Source: CBDHCC01 sp965261015
GTDB lineage: Bacteria; Pseudomonadota; Alphaproteobacteria; Sphingomonadales; Sphingomonadaceae
Assembly: GCA_965261015.1 (NCBI GenBank)
Contig: CBDHCC010000001.1
Span: forward strand, 1,240,001-1,304,000
Direction: 5' to 3'
DNA length: 64,000 nt
The notes under the pieces were generated by a model. The model worked only from the letters and a program-made list of their open reading frames with translations. It searched no databases and was not told the origin of the DNA. The number at the start of each line of letters is the position of its first letter. Positions within the stretch are counted from its first letter, which is position 1. The translations under genes were made by a program, and so were the position numbers. This document shows positions 7,190 to 15,138 of the stretch, in pieces.

Positions 7190-8248
7190 ATGCAACCCGC
7201 CCGCACGGGCGAGCGCTCGCAGCTGGAGCTGTTCCGCGCACTGCCCGGCCCCTTCGCGCCTCGCGATGCCCAGGACCTCATGGCTTATCCCTTTTTCTCA
7301 CTCGCCAAGTCCAGGCGCCTGAGGCCGATCGACTTCCGCTCCGGCACCGTCGCGATCCGCGTCGAAGCCGTGCCCGAGCACGGGCTGGCCACCATCTGGG
7401 ATGCCGACATCCTCATCTGGGCAGCCAGCCAGATCGTGGAGGCACGCGATCGGGGTGCGCCCACTTCGCGCCTGATGGCGGCCACGCCTTACGAGATCCT
7501 CACCTTCGTGCGGCGCGGCACGGGTGCGCGCGACTACCACCGCCTCAAGGCCGCGCTGGACCGGCTGCAGTCCACCACGGTTGCGACCTCGCTGCGTCAG
7601 CCGACTGAGCGGCGGCACCACCGCTTCTCCTGGATCGCCGAGTGGAAGGAGCGGGTGGACGGGCAGGGGCGTCCGCTAGGCCTGGAGCTGGTCATCGCCG
7701 ACTGGTTCTACCGCGCTGTGCTCGACGACGCGCTCGTGCTGCGCATCGACGCCGCGTATTTCGATCTCACGGGCGGGCTGGAGCGCTGGCTTTATCGCCT
7801 GGTGAGGAAGCACGGGGGTAGGCAGCGGGGCGGCTGGCGCTTCGAGCTAAGGCACCTCCACATCAAGTCCGGCTCGCTGTCGCCCTACAAGCGGTTCGCG
7901 TTCGAACTGCGCGACATCGTGCGCCGCCAGCCGCTGCCCGGCTACGCGCTGGCGATCGACGCCGAGCGGCAACGCCAACCGATCCTCACGTTCAGTGCCA
8001 CTAGTGTTCCACAGCCTGTGGACAGCCTCGTGCTATCGGGAACCCGGAGGCGCGTGCTATCGGGAACCCACCCCTCGTGCTATCGGGAACCCGAACGGCC
8101 CGTAAGTGCCTGCCACGCTTCGGCAAATCGGCCCCTTAACTTAGACTCTAACGAAGAATCTAACGGCCGCGCGCCGCGCGCGGGCACGCAGCAGGCGATC
8201 GGCGGTCTCGTCCAGCGGCAGCTTAAGCTCCTGGAGCGAAAGCGATGA
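7190..8248 (+). CDS. repA: Replication initiator RepA (RPA family)
   Basis: 352 residues. The family signature runs through residues ~25-270: 'DLMAYPFFSLAKSRR', 'WDADILIWAASQIVEA', 'MAATPYEILTFVRRGTG', 'YHRLKAALDRLQSTTVATS', 'DWFYRAVLDDALVLRID', 'YFDLTGGLERWLYRLVRKHGG'. These proteins are plasmid-type initiators, so the ICE probably replicates transiently after excision. The C-terminal ~75 residues are poorly conserved and their DNA contains three iteron-like repeats (8029-8092). The gene ends in ATGA shared with the DUF2840 gene, which starts the mobilisation operon. Confidence 0.88.
   Translation: MQPARTGERSQLELFRALPGPFAPRDAQDLMAYPFFSLAKSRRLRPIDFRSGTVAIRVEAVPEHGLATIWDADILIWAASQIVEARDRGAPTSRLMAATPYEILTFVRRGTGARDYHRLKAALDRLQSTTVATSLRQPTERRHHRFSWIAEWKERVDGQGRPLGLELVIADWFYRAVLDDALVLRIDAAYFDLTGGLERWLYRLVRKHGGRQRGGWRFELRHLHIKSGSLSPYKRFAFELRDIVRRQPLPGYALAIDAERQRQPILTFSATSVPQPVDSLVLSGTRRRVLSGTHPSCYREPERPVSACHASANRPLNLDSNEESNGRAPRAGTQQAIGGLVQRQLKLLERKR
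8029..8092 (+). repeat. Three iteron-like direct repeats inside repA
   Basis: The 17-mer CGTGCTATCGGGAACCC occurs at 8029-8045, 8053-8069 and 8076-8092, with spacing of 24 and 23 bp (about two helical turns). Copies 1 and 2 are read in one frame (VLSGT) and copy 3 in another (CYREP), so the DNA rather than the peptide is conserved. This is the expected form of a RepA-binding iteron array and a candidate replication origin or autoregulatory site. Confidence 0.7.
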
Positions 8249-8724
8249 GCGCGTCCGTCGAACGCCGCACGCGCGTCGAGCTCGTCCACCTGGAAGGAAG
8301 GGTAGAGAACTGGATCCGGTTCGGCCGCGTCGCCCATGAGGAGATCCTCGATCGCACCCGCCGCGCGTTCTGGTTCCGGCCCGGCGAGGTGTTCGCCTAT
8401 GTCCGCTGGGCCGCCAACGACTACGGCACGGTCGTGTCGCGGGTCGACATCGTGCGGGCCGTCCAGCCGCACGAACCGTGTACCACGGTGCCCGGCATCG
8501 CGCTCGGCGGCGAGGTGCTGCTGGGGCTGTCGGGCTGGCCCAAGGTCGAAAAGGTATTGCAGGCGATCGACGCCGTGGAGGCCGTCGGCATCGCGCCGGA
8601 GGACGTCTGTCCCGATCACTGGCGACACGTCGCCAATCGCACCGGGACCGGACTGGAGCACCGCGCCTACACGCCGGAACGCCACCGCGCCTGGCTGCTG
8701 CGCAAGCGGGTGGAGGGTGCGTGA
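8245..8724 (+). CDS. DUF2840 family protein
   Basis: 159 residues with the family blocks 'RTRVELVHLEGRVENWIRFG', 'FRPGEVFAYVRWAANDYGT', 'RVDIVRAV', 'PGIALGGEVLLGLSGWPKVEKVLQAID' and 'VCPDHWRHVANR'. DUF2840 genes sit between repA and traF in sphingomonad and rhizobial elements and have no known function. It overlaps repA by ATGA upstream and traF by GTGA downstream, so it belongs to the transfer operon. No membrane segment or signal peptide. Confidence 0.87.
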   Translation: MSASVERRTRVELVHLEGRVENWIRFGRVAHEEILDRTRRAFWFRPGEVFAYVRWAANDYGTVVSRVDIVRAVQPHEPCTTVPGIALGGEVLLGLSGWPKVEKVLQAIDAVEAVGIAPEDVCPDHWRHVANRTGTGLEHRAYTPERHRAWLLRKRVEGA

Positions 8725-9260
8725 GCGTGTCCACACCTCGCAGATCGCATTCGTGGCTGCCGCTGCTCGCCGGCGGTGCGGCGGTCGCACTGTTCGCGCT
8801 CAGCGCCGTGGCCGAGCTGCCGCCGCGGCTCGTCTGGAACGCCTCGGCGAGTGTGCCGGTGGGGCTGTACGCCGTCCGTCCCGGCGGCCGCATTCCCACC
8901 GGCGTTCTGGTGCTCGTTCAACCGCCGGAGCTTATTGCCGCCTTCATGGACGAGCGCCGCTATGTGCCGAGCGGCGTGCCGCTGCTGAAGCGAGTGGAGG
9001 CGCTGGCGAGCGACACTGTCTGCCGCCGCGGTGACATCGTGACGGTGAACGGCGAACCGCGTGCGGTCGCCTTGGCCGCCGATCGGTTCGGGCGACCTTT
9101 GCCAATCTGGAGCGGCTGTCGGCGGCTGCAGGATGGCCAGGTGTTCCTGCTGAATCGGGACGCACCGGAGTCGTTCGACGGGCGCTATTTCGGCGTACTG
9201 CCGGCCTCGACAATCATCGGCCGGGCGACGCCGCTGATGATCCCGGAGGCGGGTCGATGA
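8721..9260 (+). CDS. traF: Conjugal transfer signal peptidase TraF (S26 family)
   Basis: 179 residues from a GTG at 8721 overlapping the DUF2840 stop. One N-terminal membrane helix (~12-32) is followed by the serine-lysine catalytic pair: Ser44 in 'SASVPVGLY' and Lys90 in 'GVPLLKRVEA'. A C-terminal 'GQVFLLNRDAPESFDGRYFG' matches signal peptidase box E. In IncP-type systems TraF cyclises the TrbC pilin after leader removal, so the substrate here is probably TrbC at 49,048. It acts in the inner membrane. The next gene overlaps by ATGA. Confidence 0.9.
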   Translation: MSVSTPRRSHSWLPLLAGGAAVALFALSAVAELPPRLVWNASASVPVGLYAVRPGGRIPTGVLVLVQPPELIAAFMDERRYVPSGVPLLKRVEALASDTVCRRGDIVTVNGEPRAVALAADRFGRPLPIWSGCRRLQDGQVFLLNRDAPESFDGRYFGVLPASTIIGRATPLMIPEAGR

Positions 9261-10057
9261 GGTCTTCTCCCCCTGTCCGGTCGCTGCTGACTGCGGCCCT
9301 GCTAGCTGGCGGACTGCTCATCGGCGGCGCTGCCGCTGCGTTCGCTCAGGACACTGCCGATCGGTTTGTCCGAGCGATTGCCGTCGATCCGACCGTCGAT
9401 GTGGCGATCGCCGAAGCGTCGCTCCGGTTCGGCGTTCCCGAGGAGTGGATCCGCGCGGTGATCCGCGTCGAAAGCGCGGGCCGAGAGCGCGCGGTCTCCT
9501 ACGCCGGTGCGATCGGACTGATGCAGGTGATGCCCGCGACCTACGACGTGCTGCGTCGCCGCTACGGGCTCGGACCCGATCCGTTCGATGCCCGCGACAA
9601 CATCATGGCGGGCGCGGCCTACCTGCGCGAGATGCACGACCGCTACGGCCGCACCGGCATGCTGGCGGCCTACAATGCGGGTCCGGGCCGCTGGGAGGAG
9701 CATCTGTACCGTGGCCGCCCGCTGCCGCTGGAGACCGTCGCCTACGTCGCCCGGCTCGCGCCGATGATCGGCGCGAGCGGGCTGCCGGTGCAGAGTGGGC
9801 TGCAGGTCGCGGGCGCTGCGGTTGTGCCCCCGCAAGTGCTGTTTGTGGGCCGTCGTGACAGCGCCGCCGTCGAGATTGTGGCGTCCGGAAGTCAGGTCAC
9901 GGCAGCCACTCCAGTGCCCTTTGTGCCAGCGGAGAGCGTGTTCGTGCGAAGGGCCTCGGCGGTTCGTCAGCACGTCGACGATGACCCGTCACTCACCTCG
10001 ACTACGCTCCCGGACAACCTCTTCGCGCCTGTCGGCGGCTCGAAAGGCGACCAGTGA
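9257..10057 (+). CDS. Lytic transglycosylase (SLT, family 1)
   Basis: 266 residues with a signal peptide (cleavage after 'AFA' near residue 30). The SLT fold follows: 'EEWIRAVIRVESAG' with catalytic Glu72, 'YAGAIGLMQVMPATYDVL', 'DARDNIMAGAAYLREMHDRYG', 'LAAYNAGPGRW'. It cleaves peptidoglycan in the periplasm to let the mating channel pass, the VirB1-type role. The C-terminal ~90 residues are Val/Pro/Ala-rich and unconserved. Overlaps traF by ATGA. Confidence 0.92.
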   Translation: MRSSPPVRSLLTAALLAGGLLIGGAAAAFAQDTADRFVRAIAVDPTVDVAIAEASLRFGVPEEWIRAVIRVESAGRERAVSYAGAIGLMQVMPATYDVLRRRYGLGPDPFDARDNIMAGAAYLREMHDRYGRTGMLAAYNAGPGRWEEHLYRGRPLPLETVAYVARLAPMIGASGLPVQSGLQVAGAAVVPPQVLFVGRRDSAAVEIVASGSQVTAATPVPFVPAESVFVRRASAVRQHVDDDPSLTSTTLPDNLFAPVGGSKGDQ

Positions 10058-10299
10058 CACGCTCTGGCCTGTGTCGTGCCCTGTCGCGCTTTGGAGTGCG
10101 GACGGGTGGAGGGCAGGGGAGGCGGGAAGGTCGGGAGATTGGAGGGCAAGATGAAAGGCGCGGCACCTGGTGCGCGTCAAACGGTTGGCAAAGCTGCGCT
10201 TTCTGCGGCACCACCGCCGGAGGCGTGGTGCCGTGCTTTCGCTGTGATGACGCTCGTGCGCCATTTTCTACGGCACCCTGCCCGCGAGCCGTACCATGA
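10054..10299 (+). CDS. Possible Cys4 mini-protein in the mobilisation operon
   Basis: An 81-residue frame begins with a GTG whose GTGA overlaps the transglycosylase stop and ends in the TGA of ATGA shared with the relaxase start, the same junction style as its neighbours. The C-terminal half has 'WCASNGWQSCAFCG' and 'VVPCFRCDD', a CxxC...CxxC pair ten residues apart that could bind zinc. The N-terminal ~35 residues are Arg/Gly-rich. No family recognised. The same DNA also contains two hairpins that would suit an oriT, so the frame might be coincidental. An alternative frame (10,076-10,315) overlaps the relaxase start and is less convincing. Confidence 0.4.
   Translation: MTRSGLCRALSRFGVRTGGGQGRREGREIGGQDERRGTWCASNGWQSCAFCGTTAGGVVPCFRCDDARAPFSTAPCPRAVP
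10160..10233. promoter_or_regulatory. Candidate oriT hairpins upstream of the relaxase
   Basis: Two inverted repeats lie 60-135 bp before the relaxase start: a short one around GCACC-T-GGTGC (about 10,164-10,174) and a longer one at 10206-10233, CGGCACCAC(C)GCC / GGCGTGGTGCCG with a three-base loop and one bulged base. Origins of transfer commonly sit in this place and contain such arms, but no nic sequence can be assigned. Confidence 0.35.
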
Positions 10300-12038
10300 G
10301 CGAGCGCGACGATGAGCTTCGCATCCGGCCCGGGCGGATACGCGATGGAGGCGGCCGCTCGCGTTTGTCCAAGAGCTTCGCCTCGCGAGTCATGGCGGCC
10401 GCGCACAGGGCCGGCCATGTCGGGCCGAAGCTGGGCGGCAGCCGCGCCCGCTCGACCTTCGGACGCGGACGAGGTGCGGCGCTGCGCGCTCATCCCTCGT
10501 CGCGCCGAGTACTGGTCAAGACCCGCATCGTGCGACACCGCGCCACCCGCTACGGCTCGGCACCGCTGGTGAGCCACACCGCCTATCTCGAGCGCGACGG
10601 GGTCAGCCGCTCGGGTGAGCCGGCGCGGATGTTCGACGCGGGCCAGGATCACGTCGACAGCCGAGCCTTCGCTGAACGCTGCGAGGATGACCGCCACCAT
10701 CACCGCTTTATCGTCTCGCCGGAGGACGCGGGCGAGCTCCTCGACCTGCGCGCCACCACCCGCGACCTGATGACGCGCATGGAGCGCGACCTCGGCACGA
10801 AGCTCGACTGGGTCGCGGCCGATCATTGGAACACCGACAACCCGCACGTCCACATCCTGGTGCGCGGGACGACAGAGGACGGACAGGACCTCGTCATCTC
10901 CCGAGATTATCTCACGCGCGGGCTGCGCTCCCAGGCCGAGCAGCTCGTCGAGCTGGAGCTCGGGCCGCGCACCGAGCGCGAAATCGCCACGGTTCTCGAC
11001 CGGGACGTGGAGGCGGATCGCTTCACCTCGCTCGATCGTCGGCTGCAGTCCCTTGCCGCCGAGCCGTTCGCCACCGTCGACTTGCGCCCCGGCGGTCCGC
11101 TCGACGCCGATGGCGAAGCCAAGCGCCGGCTGCTCGGGCGCGCCGACAAGCTGGAGCGGCTCGGCCTGGCCGATCGCCTCGGTCCCGCTCAATGGGAGCT
11201 GAAGCCCAAACTGGAGGAGCGGCTGCGCGAGCTGGGCGAGCGAGCCGATGTCATCCGCACACTTCACCGTGCGCTCGCCCGCGACGGCGTGACCCGCGGC
11301 AGCGACGTGCTCATGCACGCCGAGCTCGACCGGCAGCCGGTGGTCGGCCGCCTGGTCGAGCGCGGGCTGCACGACGAGTTCGTCGGCTCCGCCTACGCCG
11401 TGATCGACGGGGTGGGTGGCCGAGCGCACCACGTCCGCTTCGCCGAGCTGGACGCCGCGGGTGACGGCGAGCCCGGCAGCATCGTCGAGCTGCGCCGGTT
11501 CGAAGACCGGACCGGCCGCAGCCGCACCGCGCTCGCGGTCCGCTCCGACCTGCCCTTGGCCGAGCAGGTGGCCGCGCCGGGCGCCACCTGGCTCGACCGC
11601 CAGCTTATCGCCGGCGGACCGTCGGCGGTGGCGGATGCGGGGTTCGGACACGATGTGCAGGCGGCGCTCGACCGACGTGCCGAACATCTGGTGGGGGAGG
11701 GGCTGGCGCGTCGGCGCGGACAGCAGGTGCTGTTCTCCCGCGATCTCCTCGACACGCTGCGACGGCGAGAGCTGGAGCAGGTCGGCGAGCGGCTGTCCGT
11801 CACCACCGGACTCGAGCATCGGCCTAGCCAAGCCGGCGATCACGTGGCCGGCACCTATCGCCGCCGCCTGCCGCTCGCTTCCGGCCGCTTCGCGATGATC
11901 GACAGCGCTCTGGGCTTCCGGCTCGTGCCCTGGACGCCGGCGATGGAGCAGAAGCTCGGCCAGGAGGTGTCCGGCACGGTGACACGCGGCGGCACCGTCA
12001 ACTGGAGCTTCACTCGCCAGCGCGACCTGTCGCTCTGA
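10296..12038 (+). CDS. Relaxase (VirD2-like, DUF3363)
   Basis: 580 residues. N-terminal relaxase part: 'LVSHTAYLERDGV' (~91-103), 'DDRHHHRFIVSPEDA' (~131-145), and 'DHWNTDNPHVHILVRG' with the HxH metal ligands His184/His186; this is the three-His fold that nicks oriT and carries the strand through the channel. The catalytic Tyr is not assigned with certainty; Tyr97 is a candidate. Residues ~270-580 are DUF3363, found in alphaproteobacterial relaxases. It follows the candidate oriT and precedes traG. Its start ATG shares ATGA with the preceding small frame. Confidence 0.92.
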   Translation: MSERDDELRIRPGRIRDGGGRSRLSKSFASRVMAAAHRAGHVGPKLGGSRARSTFGRGRGAALRAHPSSRRVLVKTRIVRHRATRYGSAPLVSHTAYLERDGVSRSGEPARMFDAGQDHVDSRAFAERCEDDRHHHRFIVSPEDAGELLDLRATTRDLMTRMERDLGTKLDWVAADHWNTDNPHVHILVRGTTEDGQDLVISRDYLTRGLRSQAEQLVELELGPRTEREIATVLDRDVEADRFTSLDRRLQSLAAEPFATVDLRPGGPLDADGEAKRRLLGRADKLERLGLADRLGPAQWELKPKLEERLRELGERADVIRTLHRALARDGVTRGSDVLMHAELDRQPVVGRLVERGLHDEFVGSAYAVIDGVGGRAHHVRFAELDAAGDGEPGSIVELRRFEDRTGRSRTALAVRSDLPLAEQVAAPGATWLDRQLIAGGPSAVADAGFGHDVQAALDRRAEHLVGEGLARRRGQQVLFSRDLLDTLRRRELEQVGERLSVTTGLEHRPSQAGDHVAGTYRRRLPLASGRFAMIDSALGFRLVPWTPAMEQKLGQEVSGTVTRGGTVNWSFTRQRDLSL

Positions 12039-12146
12039 TCGTCCGATCCGCGCGCCGGAGTGCGCGGGAGTGCGCCGGGAGGAGGACCGGTGTTGCGTTC
12101 CCCGCGGCCGCCCGCGCAGGCGTGCCCGCGAGGAGGTCCTTCGTCC

Positions 12147-14066
12147 GTGCGTTCCACCCGCATCCTTTGGGGTCAGCTGCTCCTGGTGAGCGCCGTCGCG
12201 TTCGCCGCCGTTTGGGCCGCCACCCAATGGACGGCTTGGCGGCTCGGCTATCAGGCGGGGCTCGGATCACCGTGGTTCCTGTTGGGCGAGCACCCGGTCT
12301 ACGCCCCGCCCGCCTTCTTCTGGTGGTGGTACTGGTACGACGCCTACGCGCCGCACATCTTCGAGATGGGTGCGCTGATCGCCGCCGGCGGCGGGTTCGG
12401 GGCCGTGGGCGTCGCGATCGTCCTGTCCGTGCTGCGCGCCCGCGAGGCGAGGGCGGCCACCACCTTCGGATCGGCTCGCTGGGCTTCCCCTCGCGAGGTG
12501 CGCGCCGCCGGGCTGCTGGGCGACACCGGCGTGCTGCTCGGGCGCTTCGCCGGACGCTATCTCCGCCACGACGGCCCGGAGCATGTGCTGTGCTTCGCGC
12601 CAACGCGCTCGGGCAAGGGCGTCGGTCTGGTGGTGCCAACACTGCTGACCTGGCCCGGCTCCGCCATCGTCCACGACATCAAGGGTGAGAACTGGACGCT
12701 CACCGCCGGCTGCCGCTCGGGCTTCGGGCGCGTGCTGCGGTTCGATCCGACCGACGCCGGCTCAGACGCCTACAACCCGCTCCTCGAGGTGCGGCGCGGC
12801 CTCACCGAGGTGCGTGACGTCCAGAACATCGCCGACATCCTCGTCGACCCTGAAGGGAGCGTGGAGAAGCGCAGCCATTGGGAGAAGACCAGCCACGCGC
12901 TCCTCGTCGGTGCCATCCTCCATGTTCTCTACGCCGAAGAGGACAAGACGCTCGCCGGCGTCGCCGCCTTCCTGTCCGATCCACGCCGCTCCATCGATGT
13001 CACCTTGGACGTGATGATGGGGACGAAGCACCTGGGAGACCGGCCGCACCCGGTGGTGGCGCAAGCCGCGCGCGAGCTTCTCAACAAGTCCGAGAACGAG
13101 CGCTCGGGCGTGCTGTCCACCGCCATGTCGTTCCTGGGGCTCTACCGTGATCCGGTAGTCGCCGCCGTCACCTCACGCTGCGACTGGCGTATCGCCGACC
13201 TCGTGGAGGGCAGGCGGCCCGTGTCGCTCTACCTGGTGGTGCCGCCGTCCGACATCAGCCGCACGAAACCGCTCGTCCGCCTCGTACTCAATCAGATCGG
13301 GCGCAGGCTGACGGAGCAGCATGCGGGCGAGAAACGACAACACAAGCTGCTCCTGATGCTCGACGAGTTTCCGGCCCTTGGGCGGCTCGACTTCTTTGAG
13401 GCGACGCTGGCGTTCCTGGCGGGTTACGGCATCCGCGCCTTCCTGATCGCCCAGAGTCTCAACCAGATCGAGAAAGCCTACGGACCCAACAACGCGATCC
13501 TCGACAACTGCCACGTGCGCGTGTCGTTCGCCACCAACGACGAGCGCACCGCCAAGCGGGTGTCGGACGCGCTCGGCACCGCCACCGAGATCCGTGACGC
13601 GAAGAACTACGCCGGACACCGACTCTCGCCCTGGCTCGGGCATCTGATGGTGAGTCGGCAGGAGACCGCGCGGCCGCTGCTCACGCCCGGCGAGATCATG
13701 CAGCTGCCGCCGGACGAGGCGCTGGTGCTCGTATCCGGTCTGCAGCCAATCCGGGCAACCAAGGCGCGGTACTATGCCGACCGGCGGCTGAACGGGCGGG
13801 TGGTGCCGCCGCCCACGCGGAAGTGCAGGCGCGTGGGCAACCCTGCCGACATCCGTTCACCGGTATGGCCGGGCGAGGGTGGCGCGGCACTGCGGCCTGC
13901 GGCTCTGCAACTGGAGCAGGAGCTCGACGATGTATCGACAACGAATGCCCGAACGGACAACCCCGCGCGATCCGTTGGCCGTGAGCATGAGGTGGAGGAA
14001 CTCGCCCATACCCTCTCGCCGGCCCGACTGGCCTCGCTCGACCCCGCTGACGGGATCGCGATGTGA
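12147..14066 (+). CDS. traG: Type IV coupling protein TraG/VirD4
   Basis: 639 residues from the GTG at 12147, with GAGGAGG 9-15 bases upstream. Two N-terminal membrane regions (~7-27 and ~72-96) precede the ATPase: Walker A 'APTRSGKGVG' (~151-160), 'AIVHDIKGENW', Walker B 'LLMLDEFPALGR', and 'FLIAQSLNQIEKAYG'. It links the relaxase-DNA complex to the Trb channel at the inner membrane. The stop overlaps the copG start (GTGA). A frame extends 29 codons upstream but without conserved sequence. Confidence 0.93.
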   Translation: MRSTRILWGQLLLVSAVAFAAVWAATQWTAWRLGYQAGLGSPWFLLGEHPVYAPPAFFWWWYWYDAYAPHIFEMGALIAAGGGFGAVGVAIVLSVLRAREARAATTFGSARWASPREVRAAGLLGDTGVLLGRFAGRYLRHDGPEHVLCFAPTRSGKGVGLVVPTLLTWPGSAIVHDIKGENWTLTAGCRSGFGRVLRFDPTDAGSDAYNPLLEVRRGLTEVRDVQNIADILVDPEGSVEKRSHWEKTSHALLVGAILHVLYAEEDKTLAGVAAFLSDPRRSIDVTLDVMMGTKHLGDRPHPVVAQAARELLNKSENERSGVLSTAMSFLGLYRDPVVAAVTSRCDWRIADLVEGRRPVSLYLVVPPSDISRTKPLVRLVLNQIGRRLTEQHAGEKRQHKLLLMLDEFPALGRLDFFEATLAFLAGYGIRAFLIAQSLNQIEKAYGPNNAILDNCHVRVSFATNDERTAKRVSDALGTATEIRDAKNYAGHRLSPWLGHLMVSRQETARPLLTPGEIMQLPPDEALVLVSGLQPIRATKARYYADRRLNGRVVPPPTRKCRRVGNPADIRSPVWPGEGGAALRPAALQLEQELDDVSTTNARTDNPARSVGREHEVEELAHTLSPARLASLDPADGIAM

Positions 14067-14356
14067 AGAAGGAGCGGCTCAACCTCTACTTCAATCGGGA
14101 GAACGGTCGCGCGCTGGCTGAGTTCGCGGCCATGCGGCAGCTCTCCAAGTCATCCGTCGTCGAAGCGGCGGTGGCGTCGTTCCTGTCGCCCGACAGCGCC
14201 GATGCCCTGGAGGCGGCGCTCGCCAGAAGGCTTGCTTCGCTCGAACGAGAGATGGCCAAGCTGAGGCGTGAGCAGGTGATCGCGCTAGAGGCTCTGGACC
14301 TCTTCATCCACGCTTGGCTGGTCGCCACGCCTCCGCTCTCCGGGGAGCCAAGGTAA
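14063..14356 (+). CDS. CopG-like ribbon-helix-helix protein, 3' end replaced
   Basis: 97 residues from a GTG overlapping the traG stop. 'RLNLYFNRENGRALAEFAAMRQLSKSSVVEAAVASFL' is a ribbon-helix-helix, followed by a coiled stretch 'ALARRLASLEREMAKLRRE' and 'LFIHAWLVATPPL'. In related elements the homologue is longer and is directly followed by trbB. Here it ends soon after 'TPPL' where 33.7 kb of unrelated DNA begins, so it is probably truncated by insertion. The last 20-odd codons before trbB (to 48,086) form an open frame ending in ATGA and could be its stranded tail. The DNA-binding part is intact and may still repress. Confidence 0.78.
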   Translation: MKKERLNLYFNRENGRALAEFAAMRQLSKSSVVEAAVASFLSPDSADALEAALARRLASLEREMAKLRREQVIALEALDLFIHAWLVATPPLSGEPR

Positions 14357-14912
14357 GACCTTAAACAACCGCCTCTCACCAGATGAATAAGACGGTTCAT
14401 GATCGTGGTCGAATTGCCGCCGGTCCATCGCGTGGCCGTTAGCCGGTAAATCCTTCGTAATGACAGGCGCAAACTTCCTGCTCGATCTATAAAACTGCTG
14501 CTACACAGTCAGAAAACCCGTCTGAGCGGCTCATTTGCTGCCTTTGTTTGTCTGACCTGATTGTCTTCCTTGGCCGCCCTCCGGCAGCGGCTGATTTCGT
14601 GCGCGGGTCGGGCAGGGCAGACAAACCTCCGTTTAATGACCCTTTTACGGTTGCTGAAAGAGTTTCGCGCCTTGGCAGCAACTCGCGGCAAGCTTGGCCA
14701 TTAGAAGCGCTGCTTAGGTCATTGAAAGCAGCCGAAATCAAAGAAAACCTTTGTGGGGAGGTGTAATTTGGAAAGCCTTAGGCGGCGTAGATTAAGATTA
14801 ACGATCGAATCCGCAGTTAACCCAAGGCTGTTGTTTGGAGGCGGTGTTGGGCGAGCGGATTGAGGTGTCTGATGATTAGTGAGCGCTGGTTGGCCCGTTG
14901 CTACCATGGAAG
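14357..14912. other. Left edge of the accessory insert, no assignable gene
   Basis: Lower GC than the operon on its left. A 72-codon plus-strand frame (14,548-14,766, 'MSDLIVFLGRPPAAADF...') is followed by AGGTG and a further 31-codon TTG frame (about 14,768-14,863); neither is recognised. They could be remnants of a gene lost during IS activity. No inverted repeat marking the insertion end was found. Confidence 0.35.
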
Positions 14913-15050
14913 CTAGGCCGGGGCTGCCAATATGTCTTCGGGGCGGAGCTAACGTGACAAGGCCAGCGTGAAGCATTTGCGGCAAGCCTCGTCTATGATA
15001 GTCAGGATACGAACTTTGCGCGTGCAGAAGGTGCGTTCCTTGGCGAAGCC
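14913..15050 (-). pseudogene. IS3-family transposase (orfB) remnant
   Basis: The minus strand reads 'GFAKERTFCTRKVRILTIID' then 'EACRKCFTLALSR', a TAG stop, and 'LRPEDILAAPA'. This is the integrase-core stretch around the first catalytic Asp of IS3-family OrfB ('RKxRxLTIIDExTREC'). It is bounded by stops and missing everything else, so it is a fossil fragment. Confidence 0.6.
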
Positions 15051-15138
15051 TTAGGTTCAGACGTGCCCTTAAATAATCGGACGCAAGCGGCTGAGGAACG
15101 GCGGACGTGCACCCGACACTGCCGGACCGGCATTGGCG

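Noticed and set aside
10076..10315. 79-codon frame before the relaxase
   Set aside because: It overlaps the relaxase start by 20 bp and has no motif; the neighbouring frame with coupled ends and Cys pairs is the better candidate.
10002..12227. 741-codon minus-strand frame antisense to the relaxase
   Set aside because: GC-driven shadow frame with low-complexity product.
14548..14766. 72-codon plus-strand frame in the left edge of the insert
   Set aside because: No recognisable motif or ribosome binding site; kept only as a remark in the intergenic entry.
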